Origin: Jatrophihabitans cynanchi
GTDB lineage: Bacteria > Actinomycetota > Actinomycetes > Mycobacteriales > Jatrophihabitantaceae
Length of the DNA stretch: 64,000 nucleotides
NCBI RefSeq assembly: GCF_027247405.1
Contig: NZ_CP097463.1
Coordinates: forward strand, 3,410,001 to 3,474,000
Reading direction: 5' to 3'
Part shown: positions 25,762 to 34,634 of the stretch, piece after piece
How positions within the stretch are numbered: position 1 is the first letter of the stretch
How the letters are laid out: each line of letters opens with the position of its first letter
Translations under genes and position numbers: made by a program
The notes under the pieces: generated by a model
What the model saw: the letters and a program-made list of their open reading frames with translations, nothing else
Databases searched by the model: none
Told to the model about the DNA's origin: nothing

Positions 25762-27204
25762 ATGAGCGACGAACGCACCTACGTGACCGAACACCGCCAA
25801 GACCTGCTCGACGACCTCGACCAGTGGCTGCGGATCCCCGGCATCAGCGCCCAGCCCGAGCACCACCCGGACGTGCACCGCAGCGCCGAGTGGTTCGCCG
25901 CGGCGGCCCGCAGCACCGGCTTCACGACTGTCGAGATCTGGCCCACCGCCGGCCTGCCGACCGTGTACGCCGAGTGGCCGAGCGACACGCCGGATGCGCC
26001 GACCGTGCTGGTGTACGGGCACCACGACGTGCAGCCGGTGGACCCGATCGAGCTGTGGCACACCGACCCGTTCGACCCGACGTTCGTTGGGGGTGCCCCC
26101 GACAGTGAGGCCGTAGCCGTCGGGGGAGGGGACCTGTTGCGGGCCCGCGGGGCGTCCGACGACAAGGGCCAGTTGCTGTTCCATCTGCTCGGCCTGCGCG
26201 CACACCTGGCCGCGACCGGGCGTAGCACGCCGGCGGTCACCCTCAAGTTCCTGATCGAGGGCGAGGAGGAGTCCGGCTCGCCGCACTTCGAGGCGCTGCT
26301 GGCCGAGCGCCGCGCCCGCCTCGACTGCGACGTCGTGGTGATCACCGATACCGGCATGGTCGCCGCCGACAAGCCGAGCACGGTCACCGGCATGCGCGGC
26401 CTGGTCTCGTGCACGGTGGCCTTCCACGGCCCGGACCTGGACCTGCACTCCGGCGTGTTCGGCGGCGCCGTGCCCAACCCGGCCACCGCGATTGCCCGGC
26501 TCGCCGCCGCACTGCACGACGCCGACGGCCGCGTCCAGGTTCCCGGTTTCTACGACGACGTGCTGGAGCTGAGCGCCGAGGAGCGCGACCTGTTCGCCAA
26601 GGTGCCGATGGACGACGCCGAGTTCCTCGCCTTCGCCCAGTCGCGTGCGCTCAGCGGCGAGGCCGGCTACTCGACCCTCGAGCGCATCGGCGCCCGGCCC
26701 ACCGCGGAGGTGAACGGGATCGGCGGCGGCTACCAGGGCGACGGCGGCAAGACGATCGTGCCGAGCGACGCGTTCGTCAAGCTGTCCTTCCGGCTGGTCG
26801 CGGCGCAGGACCGGCGCAAGGTCATCGCCGGCGTCGAGGAGTTCGTCGCCGCGCAGACGCCCGAGGGGATCACGGCGAAGGTCGACTGGGAGGGTGAGGG
26901 CGTCGCGCCGTGCCTCGTCCCGCTGGGGACGCCGGCCTACCGCGCGCTCACCGACGCGATCTCCACCGCGTTCGACGGGCTGCCGGTGCTGCCGACACGC
27001 GAAGGGGGCAGCGGTCCGGAGGCTGCGCTGCAGCAGGCGCTGGGCGCCCCGCTGGTCTTCCTCGGCGTCGGCCTGCCCGACGATCAGATCCACGCGCCGA
27101 ACGAGAAGGTCACGGTGTCGATGCTGTACAAAGGGGCAGAGGCCGCCGCGCTGCTTTGGGCCGGTTTCGCCCGGTTGGGTCGCGACGGCCTGCGGGAGTC
27201 CTGA
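25762..27204 (+). CDS. M20-family dipeptidase/peptidase
   Basis: Product of 480 residues with M20 metal and catalytic motifs: VYGHHDVQPVD (His87, Asp89), GASDDKGQ (bridging Asp), EGEEESGS (catalytic Glu and ligand Glu), DTGM, and a late His ligand (DDQIHAPNEK). It is a cytoplasmic zinc exopeptidase of the dipeptidase/carnosinase-like group. The ATG at 25762 starts MSDERTYV. Residues 109-123 (VGGAPDSEAVAVGGG) form a Gly/Ala-rich insertion encoded by a palindromic element and sit just before the conserved GASDDKGQ block. It is followed by the lipoprotein gene on the same strand. Confidence 0.9.
   Translation: MSDERTYVTEHRQDLLDDLDQWLRIPGISAQPEHHPDVHRSAEWFAAAARSTGFTTVEIWPTAGLPTVYAEWPSDTPDAPTVLVYGHHDVQPVDPIELWHTDPFDPTFVGGAPDSEAVAVGGGDLLRARGASDDKGQLLFHLLGLRAHLAATGRSTPAVTLKFLIEGEEESGSPHFEALLAERRARLDCDVVVITDTGMVAADKPSTVTGMRGLVSCTVAFHGPDLDLHSGVFGGAVPNPATAIARLAAALHDADGRVQVPGFYDDVLELSAEERDLFAKVPMDDAEFLAFAQSRALSGEAGYSTLERIGARPTAEVNGIGGGYQGDGGKTIVPSDAFVKLSFRLVAAQDRRKVIAGVEEFVAAQTPEGITAKVDWEGEGVAPCLVPLGTPAYRALTDAISTAFDGLPVLPTREGGSGPEAALQQALGAPLVFLGVGLPDDQIHAPNEKVTVSMLYKGAEAAALLWAGFARLGRDGLRES
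26086..26130. repeat. 45-bp palindromic insertion inside the M20 peptidase gene
   Basis: Exactly 15 codons (residues 109-123). CCCCCGAC at 26096-26103 pairs with GTCGGGGG at 26119-26126, with an inner GGC/GCC stem, and GGGGGTGCCCCC at 26089-26100 can fold alternatively. It keeps the reading frame open. It resembles GC-rich palindromic elements known in coding sequences of other high-GC actinobacteria. Confidence 0.7.
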
Positions 27205-27242
27205 CCGGGCCCCGACGGCGCGGACCGGTGGGGAGAGCAGCG

Positions 27243-28019
27243 ATGGGCCGACGGACCGCTGGCGCGCTCGCGGTGCTGGTCTGCCTGCTCACCGCCTGCA
27301 CGTCGGTGGTCGACGGCACCGGCCGGTCGGCGAACCTGCCGGGCCCGTCCGGCACCGGCGGCTTCCCGGCGCCGTCGGGGTCGGCAGCACCGGCTCCGTC
27401 GAACTCGGCGGCGCCGACCCCGACCGGGTCCGGCCTCCCGTCGTCGTCCGGTCCCGGCGGGACGCCCACAGCCGGCCCGGGCGTCCCGTCCGGCAGCGGG
27501 ACCGGCGCGCCACCGGTCGTCAACTGCCCGACGATCAGCTATCCCCGTGCGCACCTGCGCTTCGACTGCGTGACGTCCGGGCTGACGTTCTCGCCGGACG
27601 ATCCGACCTGGCCGCTGGACCTGCAGAAGCCGACCGAGGCCACCTGGGCGATGTCCGAGGGCGCCGGGCACTGGGGGGCCGCGGGCGGCCGCTCGCTGCA
27701 ACGGATCGCGACGAACCTGCGGCAGCAGATGCTCGTACAGGATCCGCCCGCCTACGGCACCGACCCCGGTGTGCGGACGACCTCGAGCAAGGCCGCGACG
27801 GTCGGTGGCGTGCCGGCCTGGGTGTTGCAGACGACCTTCACGATCAACCCGGCCTTCCGCAAGGAGCGCAACCTGACCGTCCGCACCGAGCGGTCCTGGA
27901 TCGTCGCGATGCGGGTCGGGGCGGACGACGTGTCGGTCTGGTACGTGACGATCCCGGACAACGTCAAGGCGTTGTGGCCGCACGTGCCGGCCGTCATCGC
28001 CGGCATCGCGGTCATCTGA
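27243..28019 (+). CDS. predicted secreted lipoprotein
   Basis: Product of 258 residues. A lipoprotein signal (MGRRTAGALAVLVCLLTAC, lipobox LTAC with the acceptor Cys at 19) precedes about 75 residues of Pro/Ser/Gly/Thr-rich linker and a globular domain (CPTISYPRAHLRFDCVTSG to the end) with two Cys that could form a disulfide. I do not recognise the domain. The ATG at 27243 follows GGGGAGAG. It lies 38 bases after the M20 gene and 45 before the M16 pair, which suggests one operon of envelope and proteolysis genes. Confidence 0.78.
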   Translation: MGRRTAGALAVLVCLLTACTSVVDGTGRSANLPGPSGTGGFPAPSGSAAPAPSNSAAPTPTGSGLPSSSGPGGTPTAGPGVPSGSGTGAPPVVNCPTISYPRAHLRFDCVTSGLTFSPDDPTWPLDLQKPTEATWAMSEGAGHWGAAGGRSLQRIATNLRQQMLVQDPPAYGTDPGVRTTSSKAATVGGVPAWVLQTTFTINPAFRKERNLTVRTERSWIVAMRVGADDVSVWYVTIPDNVKALWPHVPAVIAGIAVI

Positions 28020-28064
28020 GCCCGGACCGTCGGCTCACGGTGGCGCGGTAGTTAGGGTGGGACG

Positions 28065-29375
28065 GTGCCGCGACCGATCAAGCTGACTGCGCCCGCCTTC
28101 GACCTCACCCACCACACGCTCGAGAACGGCCTGCGCGTCGTCGTCGCGCCGGATCGCTCCGCGCCCGTCGTCGGGGTGGCCGTGCTGTACGACGTGGGCA
28201 TCCGCTCCGAGCCCGAGGGACGCACCGGGTTCGCGCACCTGTTCGAGCACCTGATGTTCCAGGGCTCGGCCAACCTGGAGAAGCTGGAGCACTTTCGCTA
28301 CGTCCAGTCCAGCGGCGGAACCTTCAACGGCAGCACCCACTTCGACTACACCAACTACTTCGAGGCGCTGCCGTCGAACGCGCTGGAGCGTGGGCTGTTC
28401 CTCGAGGCCGACCGGATGCTCGCGCCACGGATCACCTCGGAGAACCTGGCGAACCAGCTCGAGGTCGTCAAGAACGAGATCCGGGTCAACGTGCTGAACC
28501 GCCCCTACGGCGGCTTCCCGTGGATCTACCTGCCGTCGGTCCTGTTCGACACGTTCGCCAACTCGCACAACGGGTACGGCGGCTTCGAGGACCTGGAGAG
28601 CGCCACCGTCGAGGACGCCCGGGACTTCTTCGCCAAGTACTACGCGCCGGCCAACGCGGTATTGGCCGTCGCCGGCGACCTGGCCGTGGACGAGACGCTG
28701 TCGCTGATCGAGAAGCACTTCGGCCCGATCAAGAAGCGGCGCGCGCCGAAGCGGCCCGACTTCGCCGAACCGTTCCTCACCGCTGAGCGCCGGGCCACGC
28801 ACGACGATCCGCACGCGCCGATCCCGGCGGTGGCGATCGGCTACCGCGTGCCCGACCCGGTCGGCTCGCTCGAGGAGCACCTGGCCACGCTGCTGCTGGC
28901 CGAGGTGCTCAGCGACGGCGACGCGTCCCGCCTGCAGCGCCGGCTGGTGCAGCGCGACCACCTGGTCACCGACATCTCCGCCTACCTCGGCGAGTTCGGC
29001 GACCCGTTCGACGAGCGCGATCCCACCGCGCTCACGGTGTCGGCGCACTACCCGGACCGCGATGCGCTGGAGCCGATCCTGCGCGCGATCGACGAGGAGA
29101 TCGACCGGATCGCCCAGCACGGCCTGGAGCCGGGTGAGCTGGACCGGGTGCGGACCAGGCTGGTGTCGGTTCTGATGCGGGAGGTCGACTCGGTGCTCAA
29201 CCGCACCCTGGAGTTCGCGAAGTTCGAGCTGATCTACGGACGGGCCGAGCTGATGGCCGAACTGCCGGCGCGGCTCGCGGCGGTCAGCGAGGACGCGGTG
29301 CGCTCCGCGGCCGCCGAGCTGCGGCCCGAACGCCGAGCCGTGCTCGAGCTGATCGCGGGGGGTGCGTCCCGATGA
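28065..29375 (+). CDS. M16-family zinc metallopeptidase, catalytic subunit
   Basis: Product of 436 residues with the inverted zinc motif HLFEHLMF (HxxEH) early in the chain and the downstream Glu in VVKNEIR, as in pitrilysin/MPP-type M16 peptidases. Two ~200-residue halves are expected, the first holding the zinc site. No signal peptide is evident. The start is a GTG at 28065. The next gene, an M16 paralogue without the zinc motif, starts inside this stop codon (ATGA), so the two chains probably form a heterodimer like MPP beta and alpha. Confidence 0.92.
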   Translation: MPRPIKLTAPAFDLTHHTLENGLRVVVAPDRSAPVVGVAVLYDVGIRSEPEGRTGFAHLFEHLMFQGSANLEKLEHFRYVQSSGGTFNGSTHFDYTNYFEALPSNALERGLFLEADRMLAPRITSENLANQLEVVKNEIRVNVLNRPYGGFPWIYLPSVLFDTFANSHNGYGGFEDLESATVEDARDFFAKYYAPANAVLAVAGDLAVDETLSLIEKHFGPIKKRRAPKRPDFAEPFLTAERRATHDDPHAPIPAVAIGYRVPDPVGSLEEHLATLLLAEVLSDGDASRLQRRLVQRDHLVTDISAYLGEFGDPFDERDPTALTVSAHYPDRDALEPILRAIDEEIDRIAQHGLEPGELDRVRTRLVSVLMREVDSVLNRTLEFAKFELIYGRAELMAELPARLAAVSEDAVRSAAAELRPERRAVLELIAGGASR

Positions 29376-30706
29376 GCCCAGTCCTGATGAGCGCAGCAGT
29401 TCCGGCTCTCACCAAGCCGCGCAAGGCCAAGCGGCTCGCCCTGGCCGAGCGCACGCTCGGCACCGGGCTGCGCGTGATCGTGGTGCGCAAGCCGGGCGTT
29501 CCGCTGGCCGAGGTGCGGCTGCGGATCCCCGCCCTGTCGGCCAAGCCCACCCACCCGGCGCGGGTCGGCCTGTTGGCGGACGCCATGCTCACCGGCGCCG
29601 ACGGGCTGGACCGTGCCGACATCGCCGGGTCGGTGCAGGCCCTCGGCGGTGACCTGTCCGTGTCGGTCGACGCCGACCGGCTGATGGTCGGCGGCAACGT
29701 GCTGGCCGGCAACCTGGCCGGGCTGCTGGGAGTCGTCGCGACCGTCCTCACCGGCGCGCAGTACCCGGCCGCGGAGGTCGCCACCGAGCGCGAGCGCCTG
29801 CTCGAGCGGCTGGCGATCGCCCGGTCCCGTCCCGGCGTCGTCGCCGGCGAGGCGCTGGGCCGGCGGATGTGGGGCGAGCACCCGTACTCGCTGGACCTGC
29901 CGCAGGTGGCGGCGGTCGCCGCGACCACCGCGGCGCAGGTCCGCAGGGCGCACGCCGACCTGGTGCACCCGCACGGCGCCACCCTGGTGATCGTCGGCGA
30001 CGTGTCACCCGCACGCGTGCTGGACCAGGCCGAGGAGGCGCTCGCCGGCTGGACCGGGTCGCAGGCAGCCGGCAGGGTGCCCGCCCTGCCGGCCCCGCCC
30101 GGCGGCCCGCTGCTGGTCGTGGACCGTCCCGGCTCGGTGCAGTCGTCGCTGCGGATGGGCGGCGCCGCGCTGACCCGCGCGCACGAACGGTATCCGGCGT
30201 TGCAGCTGGCCAACCTGATCTTCGGCGGCTACTTCTCCTCGCGTTGGACGGAGAACATCCGCGAGGACAAGGGCTACACGTACGGCCCGCACAGCCGGAT
30301 CGACCATCACGTGCTCGGCTCGTCGCTGATGTTCGACGTCGAGGTCGCGACCGAGGTGACCGCGCCCGCGGTGCTGGAGACGCGTTACGAGCTCGGCCGG
30401 ATCGCCTCGCTGCCGGTGACGGCCGAGGAGGTCGAGTCGGTGCGGCAGTACGCGATCGGCACGCTCGCGCTGTCCACGGCAACCCAGGCCGGGCTGGCCT
30501 CGACCCTGTCGGCCCTGGCCGCCGTCGGGCTGGGGCTGGACTGGGTGCTGGAGCACCCGGCCCGCCTCGCGGCCGTCGGCGTGGACGAGGTGAGCGCGGC
30601 CGCGGCCGAGTTCTTCGCGCCCGCCCGGCTCACGTCCGTGATCGTCGGCGACGCGGGCACGATCAGCGCGCCGCTGGCGGCCCTGGCGGCGATCGAGACC
30701 GCATGA
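29372..30706 (+). CDS. M16-family protein, non-catalytic partner
   Basis: Product of 444 residues with the M16 fold (ALGGDLSVSVDADRL, LIFGGYFSSRWTENIREDKGYTYG; the last is the conserved R/Y substrate-binding block of the C-terminal half). The HxxEH motif is missing: the corresponding N-terminal region reads HPARVGLLADAML. It thus supplies the second half of a clam-shell active site for the upstream subunit. The ATG overlaps the upstream stop, and its own stop overlaps nudC. Confidence 0.9.
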   Translation: MSPVLMSAAVPALTKPRKAKRLALAERTLGTGLRVIVVRKPGVPLAEVRLRIPALSAKPTHPARVGLLADAMLTGADGLDRADIAGSVQALGGDLSVSVDADRLMVGGNVLAGNLAGLLGVVATVLTGAQYPAAEVATERERLLERLAIARSRPGVVAGEALGRRMWGEHPYSLDLPQVAAVAATTAAQVRRAHADLVHPHGATLVIVGDVSPARVLDQAEEALAGWTGSQAAGRVPALPAPPGGPLLVVDRPGSVQSSLRMGGAALTRAHERYPALQLANLIFGGYFSSRWTENIREDKGYTYGPHSRIDHHVLGSSLMFDVEVATEVTAPAVLETRYELGRIASLPVTAEEVESVRQYAIGTLALSTATQAGLASTLSALAAVGLGLDWVLEHPARLAAVGVDEVSAAAAEFFAPARLTSVIVGDAGTISAPLAALAAIETA

Positions 30707-31614
30707 GCGTGCAGCCGCTGCTGTCGGCCACGGTGTTCGACCGGGCGGCGCAGCACCGCGGCGACCTGCGCTGGCTGGCCGACGCGTGGGAGCGGTCCCG
30801 GGTGCTGTGCGTCAGCCCGAAGTCGGCGACGCCGGTTGTCACCGGGGCCGGGGGAGTGCCGCAGCTGAGCTACCGGGCCGCGGCCGACGTCCCGCCCGCG
30901 GTGCCGCGACGGTTCCTCGGCGTCGCCGGCGGCGTGCCGTACTTCGCCGCGACGCTGGAGCCGGACGACGGTGACTGGCGGACGCTGCGCGAGCTGGGGC
31001 TTGCCGTCGACGAGCTGGCCGCCGGGCTGTTCACCGCGGCGATCGCCCTGGAGCAGTGGCATCAGCGGCACACGCACTGCCCGCTGTGCGGGGCCCCGAC
31101 GGTGGAGGCGAACGGCGGCTGGACGCGCACCTGCCCGCAGGACGGCAGCGAGCACTTCCCGCGCACCGACCCGGCCGTCATCATGCTGATCCACGACGGC
31201 GCGGACCTCGCCCTGCTCGGCAACGGCGCCGGATGGGGACCGGGCCGTTACTCCACGCTCGCCGGCTTCGTCGAGCCGGGTGAGTCGCTGGAGTCGGCGG
31301 TGGCCCGCGAGGTGTACGAGGAGGTCGGCGTGGCGGTGCGCGACGTTCGTTATGTCGCCAGCCAGCCGTGGCCGTTCCCGTCCTCGCTGATGCTCGGCTT
31401 CTCCGGGCGGCTCGACGGTGACGCCGCCCTGCGGGTCGACCCGGTCGAGATGCAGGCGGCCGGCTGGTTCACCCGCGCCGAGGTCCAGCGCGCCGCCGAC
31501 TGGTCCGACGCCGGCACCGAGCCGGACCCGCGGGCCACGGTGCGGTCCATCTCGCCGAAGCTGTCGATCAGCCGATTCCTGATAGACCTGTGGCTGGCCG
31601 GAGAGCTGCCGTAG
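30703..31614 (+). CDS. nudC: NudC NADH pyrophosphatase / RNA deNADding enzyme
   Basis: Product of 303 residues with a zinc ribbon (CPLCG, 126-130, and a further Cys144), a Nudix box GFVEPGESLESAVAREVYEE (188-207) and the NudC signature SQPWPFPSS (220-228). It hydrolyses NAD(H) to NMN(H) and AMP and removes NAD caps from RNA. The usual fourth ribbon Cys is Asp in CPQDGSEHFP, a substitution I believe is common in actinobacterial NudC. The ATG overlaps the M16 stop (ATGA). Counterpart of Rv3199c, which is also near adnB. Confidence 0.93.
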   Translation: MSVQPLLSATVFDRAAQHRGDLRWLADAWERSRVLCVSPKSATPVVTGAGGVPQLSYRAAADVPPAVPRRFLGVAGGVPYFAATLEPDDGDWRTLRELGLAVDELAAGLFTAAIALEQWHQRHTHCPLCGAPTVEANGGWTRTCPQDGSEHFPRTDPAVIMLIHDGADLALLGNGAGWGPGRYSTLAGFVEPGESLESAVAREVYEEVGVAVRDVRYVASQPWPFPSSLMLGFSGRLDGDAALRVDPVEMQAAGWFTRAEVQRAADWSDAGTEPDPRATVRSISPKLSISRFLIDLWLAGELP

Positions 31615-32272
31615 CCTCGCCGCGTCCCGGCCAGCGCAGCCGCACACCGTCGCGGCGCAGCAACCGGCGCAGCAGCAGCACGGTGACCGCGATCGTCGCC
31701 CCGGTGAGCAGCGGCGACAGCAGCGTCTTGAGCAGCAGGAACGCGCCCAGCGAGGAGTTCGTGAGCAGCCACACGGTGCCAGCCGCGTTGGCCACGTACA
31801 TCGCCGCCCACAACGCAGAGGCGTAGCTGAAGAAGCGATTGCCGCGCAGCTGTTCGCTCAGCGCGGCAGGCACCGGGACGAAGTCGTGTGCCAGGTGCTC
31901 GAGCAGGGGGCGCCCGGCCAGCGCGGTGACGGCGAAGGACGTGGCGGTGGCGACGGTGCCGGCGACCGGCTGCAGGAAGTACAAGAACGCGCTGCCGGTC
32001 CACAACCCGACGCCGGCCCGGACGGTCATCAGCACGGCGCCGAGCATCGTCGCGCCGAGCATCGGGCGCTTGCGCAGGCGGCGCACGACCAGGCCCGCGT
32101 AGTACCAGCAGAGCGTGAGCACGATCGCCGCGTTCAGGCCCGCGATCGAGAGTGCTGCGTAGAAGACCGCCATCGGCAGCACCGACGCGAACAGCACCGT
32201 GCGGGCAGCATGGGACGCGATCGCCCGGGGGTGCGCCATGTCGATCACGTGCGCCGGTGGTGCCACACTCAC
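31568..32272 (-). CDS. multi-pass membrane protein, VC0807-like
   Basis: Product of 234 residues with about six hydrophobic segments (for example VLFASVLPMAVFYAALSIAGL and AFLLLKTLLSPLLTGATIAV) and a YYAGLVVRRLRKRP loop, resembling the VC0807-family membrane proteins of unknown function. It converges on nudC and overlaps its last 47 bases. The start is a GTG at 32270-32272; an in-frame ATG at 32237-32239 (MAHPRAIASH) is an alternative that drops 11 residues. Confidence 0.65.
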   Translation of the reverse strand: MSVAPPAHVIDMAHPRAIASHAARTVLFASVLPMAVFYAALSIAGLNAAIVLTLCWYYAGLVVRRLRKRPMLGATMLGAVLMTVRAGVGLWTGSAFLYFLQPVAGTVATATSFAVTALAGRPLLEHLAHDFVPVPAALSEQLRGNRFFSYASALWAAMYVANAAGTVWLLTNSSLGAFLLLKTLLSPLLTGATIAVTVLLLRRLLRRDGVRLRWPGRGEATAALRPATGLSGIG

Positions 32273-32315
32273 GCTTACCCGATCGGCAGCGATCCCAAAA
32301 ACCCAAGCCGGAGCG

Positions 32316-33302
32316 TCAGGGGTCGGTGCCGTCCAGCACGGCGCGGCCGAGCCCGGTCGCCGCGTACAGCACGGTGCGTCCGGACCGCTCGCCGCGGATC
32401 AGGCCACCTGCGCGCAGTACACGCAGGTGCTGGGACACCGCGCTCGCCGTGACGCCCAGTGATCGGGCCAGATCGGTGGTGGTCGCGGGGGCCTGCAGCG
32501 CCTGCAGCAACTGGGCGCGGGTGCGGCCGAGCAGTTCGCCGACGGCAGCACCGGCCGGCCGTGTACCCGCCGACCACAGCAGGCCCACTCCGCGCGCCGG
32601 ATAGGTCAGCGTCGTCTGGGTGGTGGTGCTCAGCTTGATCATCACGTGCGGCCAGCCGAACACGGACGGCACCAGGACCAGGCCGCGCCGGCCGAGCCGC
32701 ACCTCGCGATCGGACCGGAAGCCCGACATCGTCAACCGGCCGTCCGCCCAGTGCAGGTCGGTGTGCAGCTCGTTGAACAGGGCGCCGGCGCCGCCGTCGG
32801 TCAGCCGGCGGGCGCGATAGCCGATGTCGGCGTCGAGCAGGGCGCGCATCCGTGGCCAGTGCGGCGCCACCAGCCGCTCGTAGGCGGCGCGAAGCTCGTC
32901 CGCGATCGCCCGGAGCTCGGCCGCCGGCGCCGCGGCCAGGTCGGCTGCCGCCTCGGGTGGCCGGTCCCCGAACACCCGAGCCAGGCTCGCCCGCACCTGC
33001 CCGGCCGGGGTGCGGCGCATGGTGGCGAGCTGCTCGGCGAGGGTGGTGTTCGCACCGGCCGGAGCCGGGCTCAGGAACTCCGGACGGGTCGGGGTGGGCG
33101 AGGCGACCAGCGGCCACACCCGCGGCAGTCGCAGCGGCCGGACGGCGAGTTCGTCGTTCGCCCAGCGCACCCAGGGCAGGTTGGGTGCCTGTCGCCCGCC
33201 GTCGCGCAGCAGCTGCAGGGCCGCGACCGTCTCGCCCAGCGGGGACACCGCGAATCGCGTCTCGGCCAGCTCGCTGACGCCGAGCTCGGCGCTGATGGTC
33301 AC
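32316..33302 (-). CDS. ArsR-type regulator with large N-terminal domain (DUF5937-like)
   Basis: Product of 328 residues. The first ~240 residues resemble the DUF5937 domain found in front of ArsR-type helix-turn-helix domains in actinobacteria ([14 protein letters not shown] near the start; [22 protein letters not shown] in the middle). The C-terminal winged helix ([20 protein letters not shown] then [14 protein letters not shown]) binds DNA. No metal-binding Cys set is visible, so the signal is probably not a metal. The GTG at 33300-33302 lies three bases from a 14-bp inverted repeat and diverges from an MFS gene. Confidence 0.85.
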   Translation of the reverse strand: MTISAELGVSELAETRFAVSPLGETVAALQLLRDGGRQAPNLPWVRWANDELAVRPLRLPRVWPLVASPTPTRPEFLSPAPAGANTTLAEQLATMRRTPAGQVRASLARVFGDRPPEAAADLAAAPAAELRAIADELRAAYERLVAPHWPRMRALLDADIGYRARRLTDGGAGALFNELHTDLHWADGRLTMSGFRSDREVRLGRRGLVLVPSVFGWPHVMIKLSTTTQTTLTYPARGVGLLWSAGTRPAGAAVGELLGRTRAQLLQALQAPATTTDLARSLGVTASAVSQHLRVLRAGGLIRGERSGRTVLYAATGLGRAVLDGTDP

Positions 33303-33304
33303 GC

Positions 33305-33337
33305 CGCCATCATGTAGCAATCAGCTACATGATGGCG
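33305..33337. promoter_or_regulatory. candidate ArsR operator, 14-bp perfect inverted repeat
   Basis: Arms CGCCATCATGTAGC (33305-33318) and GCTACATGATGGCG (33324-33337) with a 5-base spacer AATCA, in the 66-base gap between the divergent ArsR and MFS genes. The ATGTAGC core is AT-rich against the background. Very likely the autoregulatory operator that also controls the exporter. Confidence 0.8.
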
Positions 33338-33368
33338 CGGCCGAGCCTGCGCGCCGGATGCTGCCGCG

Positions 33369-34634
33369 GTGACTTCCCGCCCACCCCGCCCGACAACTGC
33401 GGGACGACTGCCATCGGCGTATTGGCGGTTGTGGTGGGCGAGCGCGGTCGACAACGTCGGCGACGGCGCGTTCGCGGCGGCGATCCCGCTGCTGGCCGTG
33501 ACGATGACCCGCGATCCGCGGCTGGTCTCGGTCGTGAGCGCGGCGACCTACCTGCCCTGGTTGCTGCTGTCCCTGCCGGTGGGCGCGATCGTCGACCGCT
33601 ACGACCGGGTGCTGCTCATGTGGCGCTCCCAGCTCGGTCAGGCAGTCGCGGTGGCCGCCGTCGCGGTGCTGGCCGGCTGCCACCTGGTCGGCATCGGATC
33701 GCTCGCCCTGCTCGCCTTCGTGATCGGTACCGGCGAGGTGGTGTTCGGCAACGCGGCGCAGGCGGTGCTCCCCGAGATCGTCCCGGCCCCGTTGGTGCAC
33801 AAGGCGAACGGCGCCCAGTACGCGATCACGACGGTCGGCCAGCTGTTCGTCGGACCTCCGCTGGGCAGCCTGCTGTTCGGGCTCGCGGTCGCCGTGCCGT
33901 TCGGGCTGGACGCCGGCACGTTCGCGATCTCCGCCGCGCTGCTGGCCACGCTGCCGCGCAGCCGCCTGCCGGCCACCGAGCCCTCGCCGCTGCGCGCCGC
34001 GATCGCCGAGGGGCTGCGTTGGCTGGCCGGGCACCGGCTGCTGCGCACGATCGCGCTGGTGCTGGCGGCGAACAACTTCGCCAACGCGATGGGAACCGCA
34101 ACGCTGGTGCTGCTGGCGACCCAGACGCTGCACCTGAGCGCAACCGGTTACGGCGTCCTGCTCGCCGGCGGCGCGGTCGGCAGCGTGCTGGGCGGGCTGG
34201 TGAACGCGCGGATCGTCGCGCGGGTCGGCGAGCTGCCCGCGCTCGTCACCGCGCTCGCCGCGAACGTGGTGCTGTACCTCGGGCTCGGCCTGGCACCGGA
34301 CGCGGTAGTGCTCGGCGCCCTGCTCGCGGTGAACGGGTTCGTCACCACGCTGTGGAACATCGTCACCGTCAGCCTGCGCCAGCGGGTCGTCCCGGGCGAA
34401 CTGCTCGGCCGGGTCAACAGCGTGTACCGGCTGCTGGCGTGGGGACTGATCCCGCTCGGTTCGCTGGCGGGCGGGTTGGTGGCGCACCTGCTCGGGCTGC
34501 GCGCGCCGTACCTCGCCGCCGCCGGCCTTCGGGCCGTCGCGCTGGCAGTCGGGTTGCCCGCACTGCTCGGCGCCGTGCGGGCGGCGAGTGTGTTCAACCG
34601 CGCACCGCGGGGTGCCGCGGATCGTCCAGCTTGA
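33369..34634 (+). CDS. MFS transporter (12-TM, DHA3-like)
   Basis: Product of 421 residues with around 12 hydrophobic segments and a first-segment motif WASAVDNVGDGAFAAAIPLL, followed by LPVGAIVDRYDRVLLM, typical of the macrolide-efflux-like/DHA3 MFS group. It starts with GTG at 33369. Control by the divergent ArsR-type protein is likely given the palindrome between them. Its 3' end overlaps the convergent uridine-kinase-like gene by 41 bases. Confidence 0.88.
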   Translation: MTSRPPRPTTAGRLPSAYWRLWWASAVDNVGDGAFAAAIPLLAVTMTRDPRLVSVVSAATYLPWLLLSLPVGAIVDRYDRVLLMWRSQLGQAVAVAAVAVLAGCHLVGIGSLALLAFVIGTGEVVFGNAAQAVLPEIVPAPLVHKANGAQYAITTVGQLFVGPPLGSLLFGLAVAVPFGLDAGTFAISAALLATLPRSRLPATEPSPLRAAIAEGLRWLAGHRLLRTIALVLAANNFANAMGTATLVLLATQTLHLSATGYGVLLAGGAVGSVLGGLVNARIVARVGELPALVTALAANVVLYLGLGLAPDAVVLGALLAVNGFVTTLWNIVTVSLRQRVVPGELLGRVNSVYRLLAWGLIPLGSLAGGLVAHLLGLRAPYLAAAGLRAVALAVGLPALLGAVRAASVFNRAPRGAADRPA

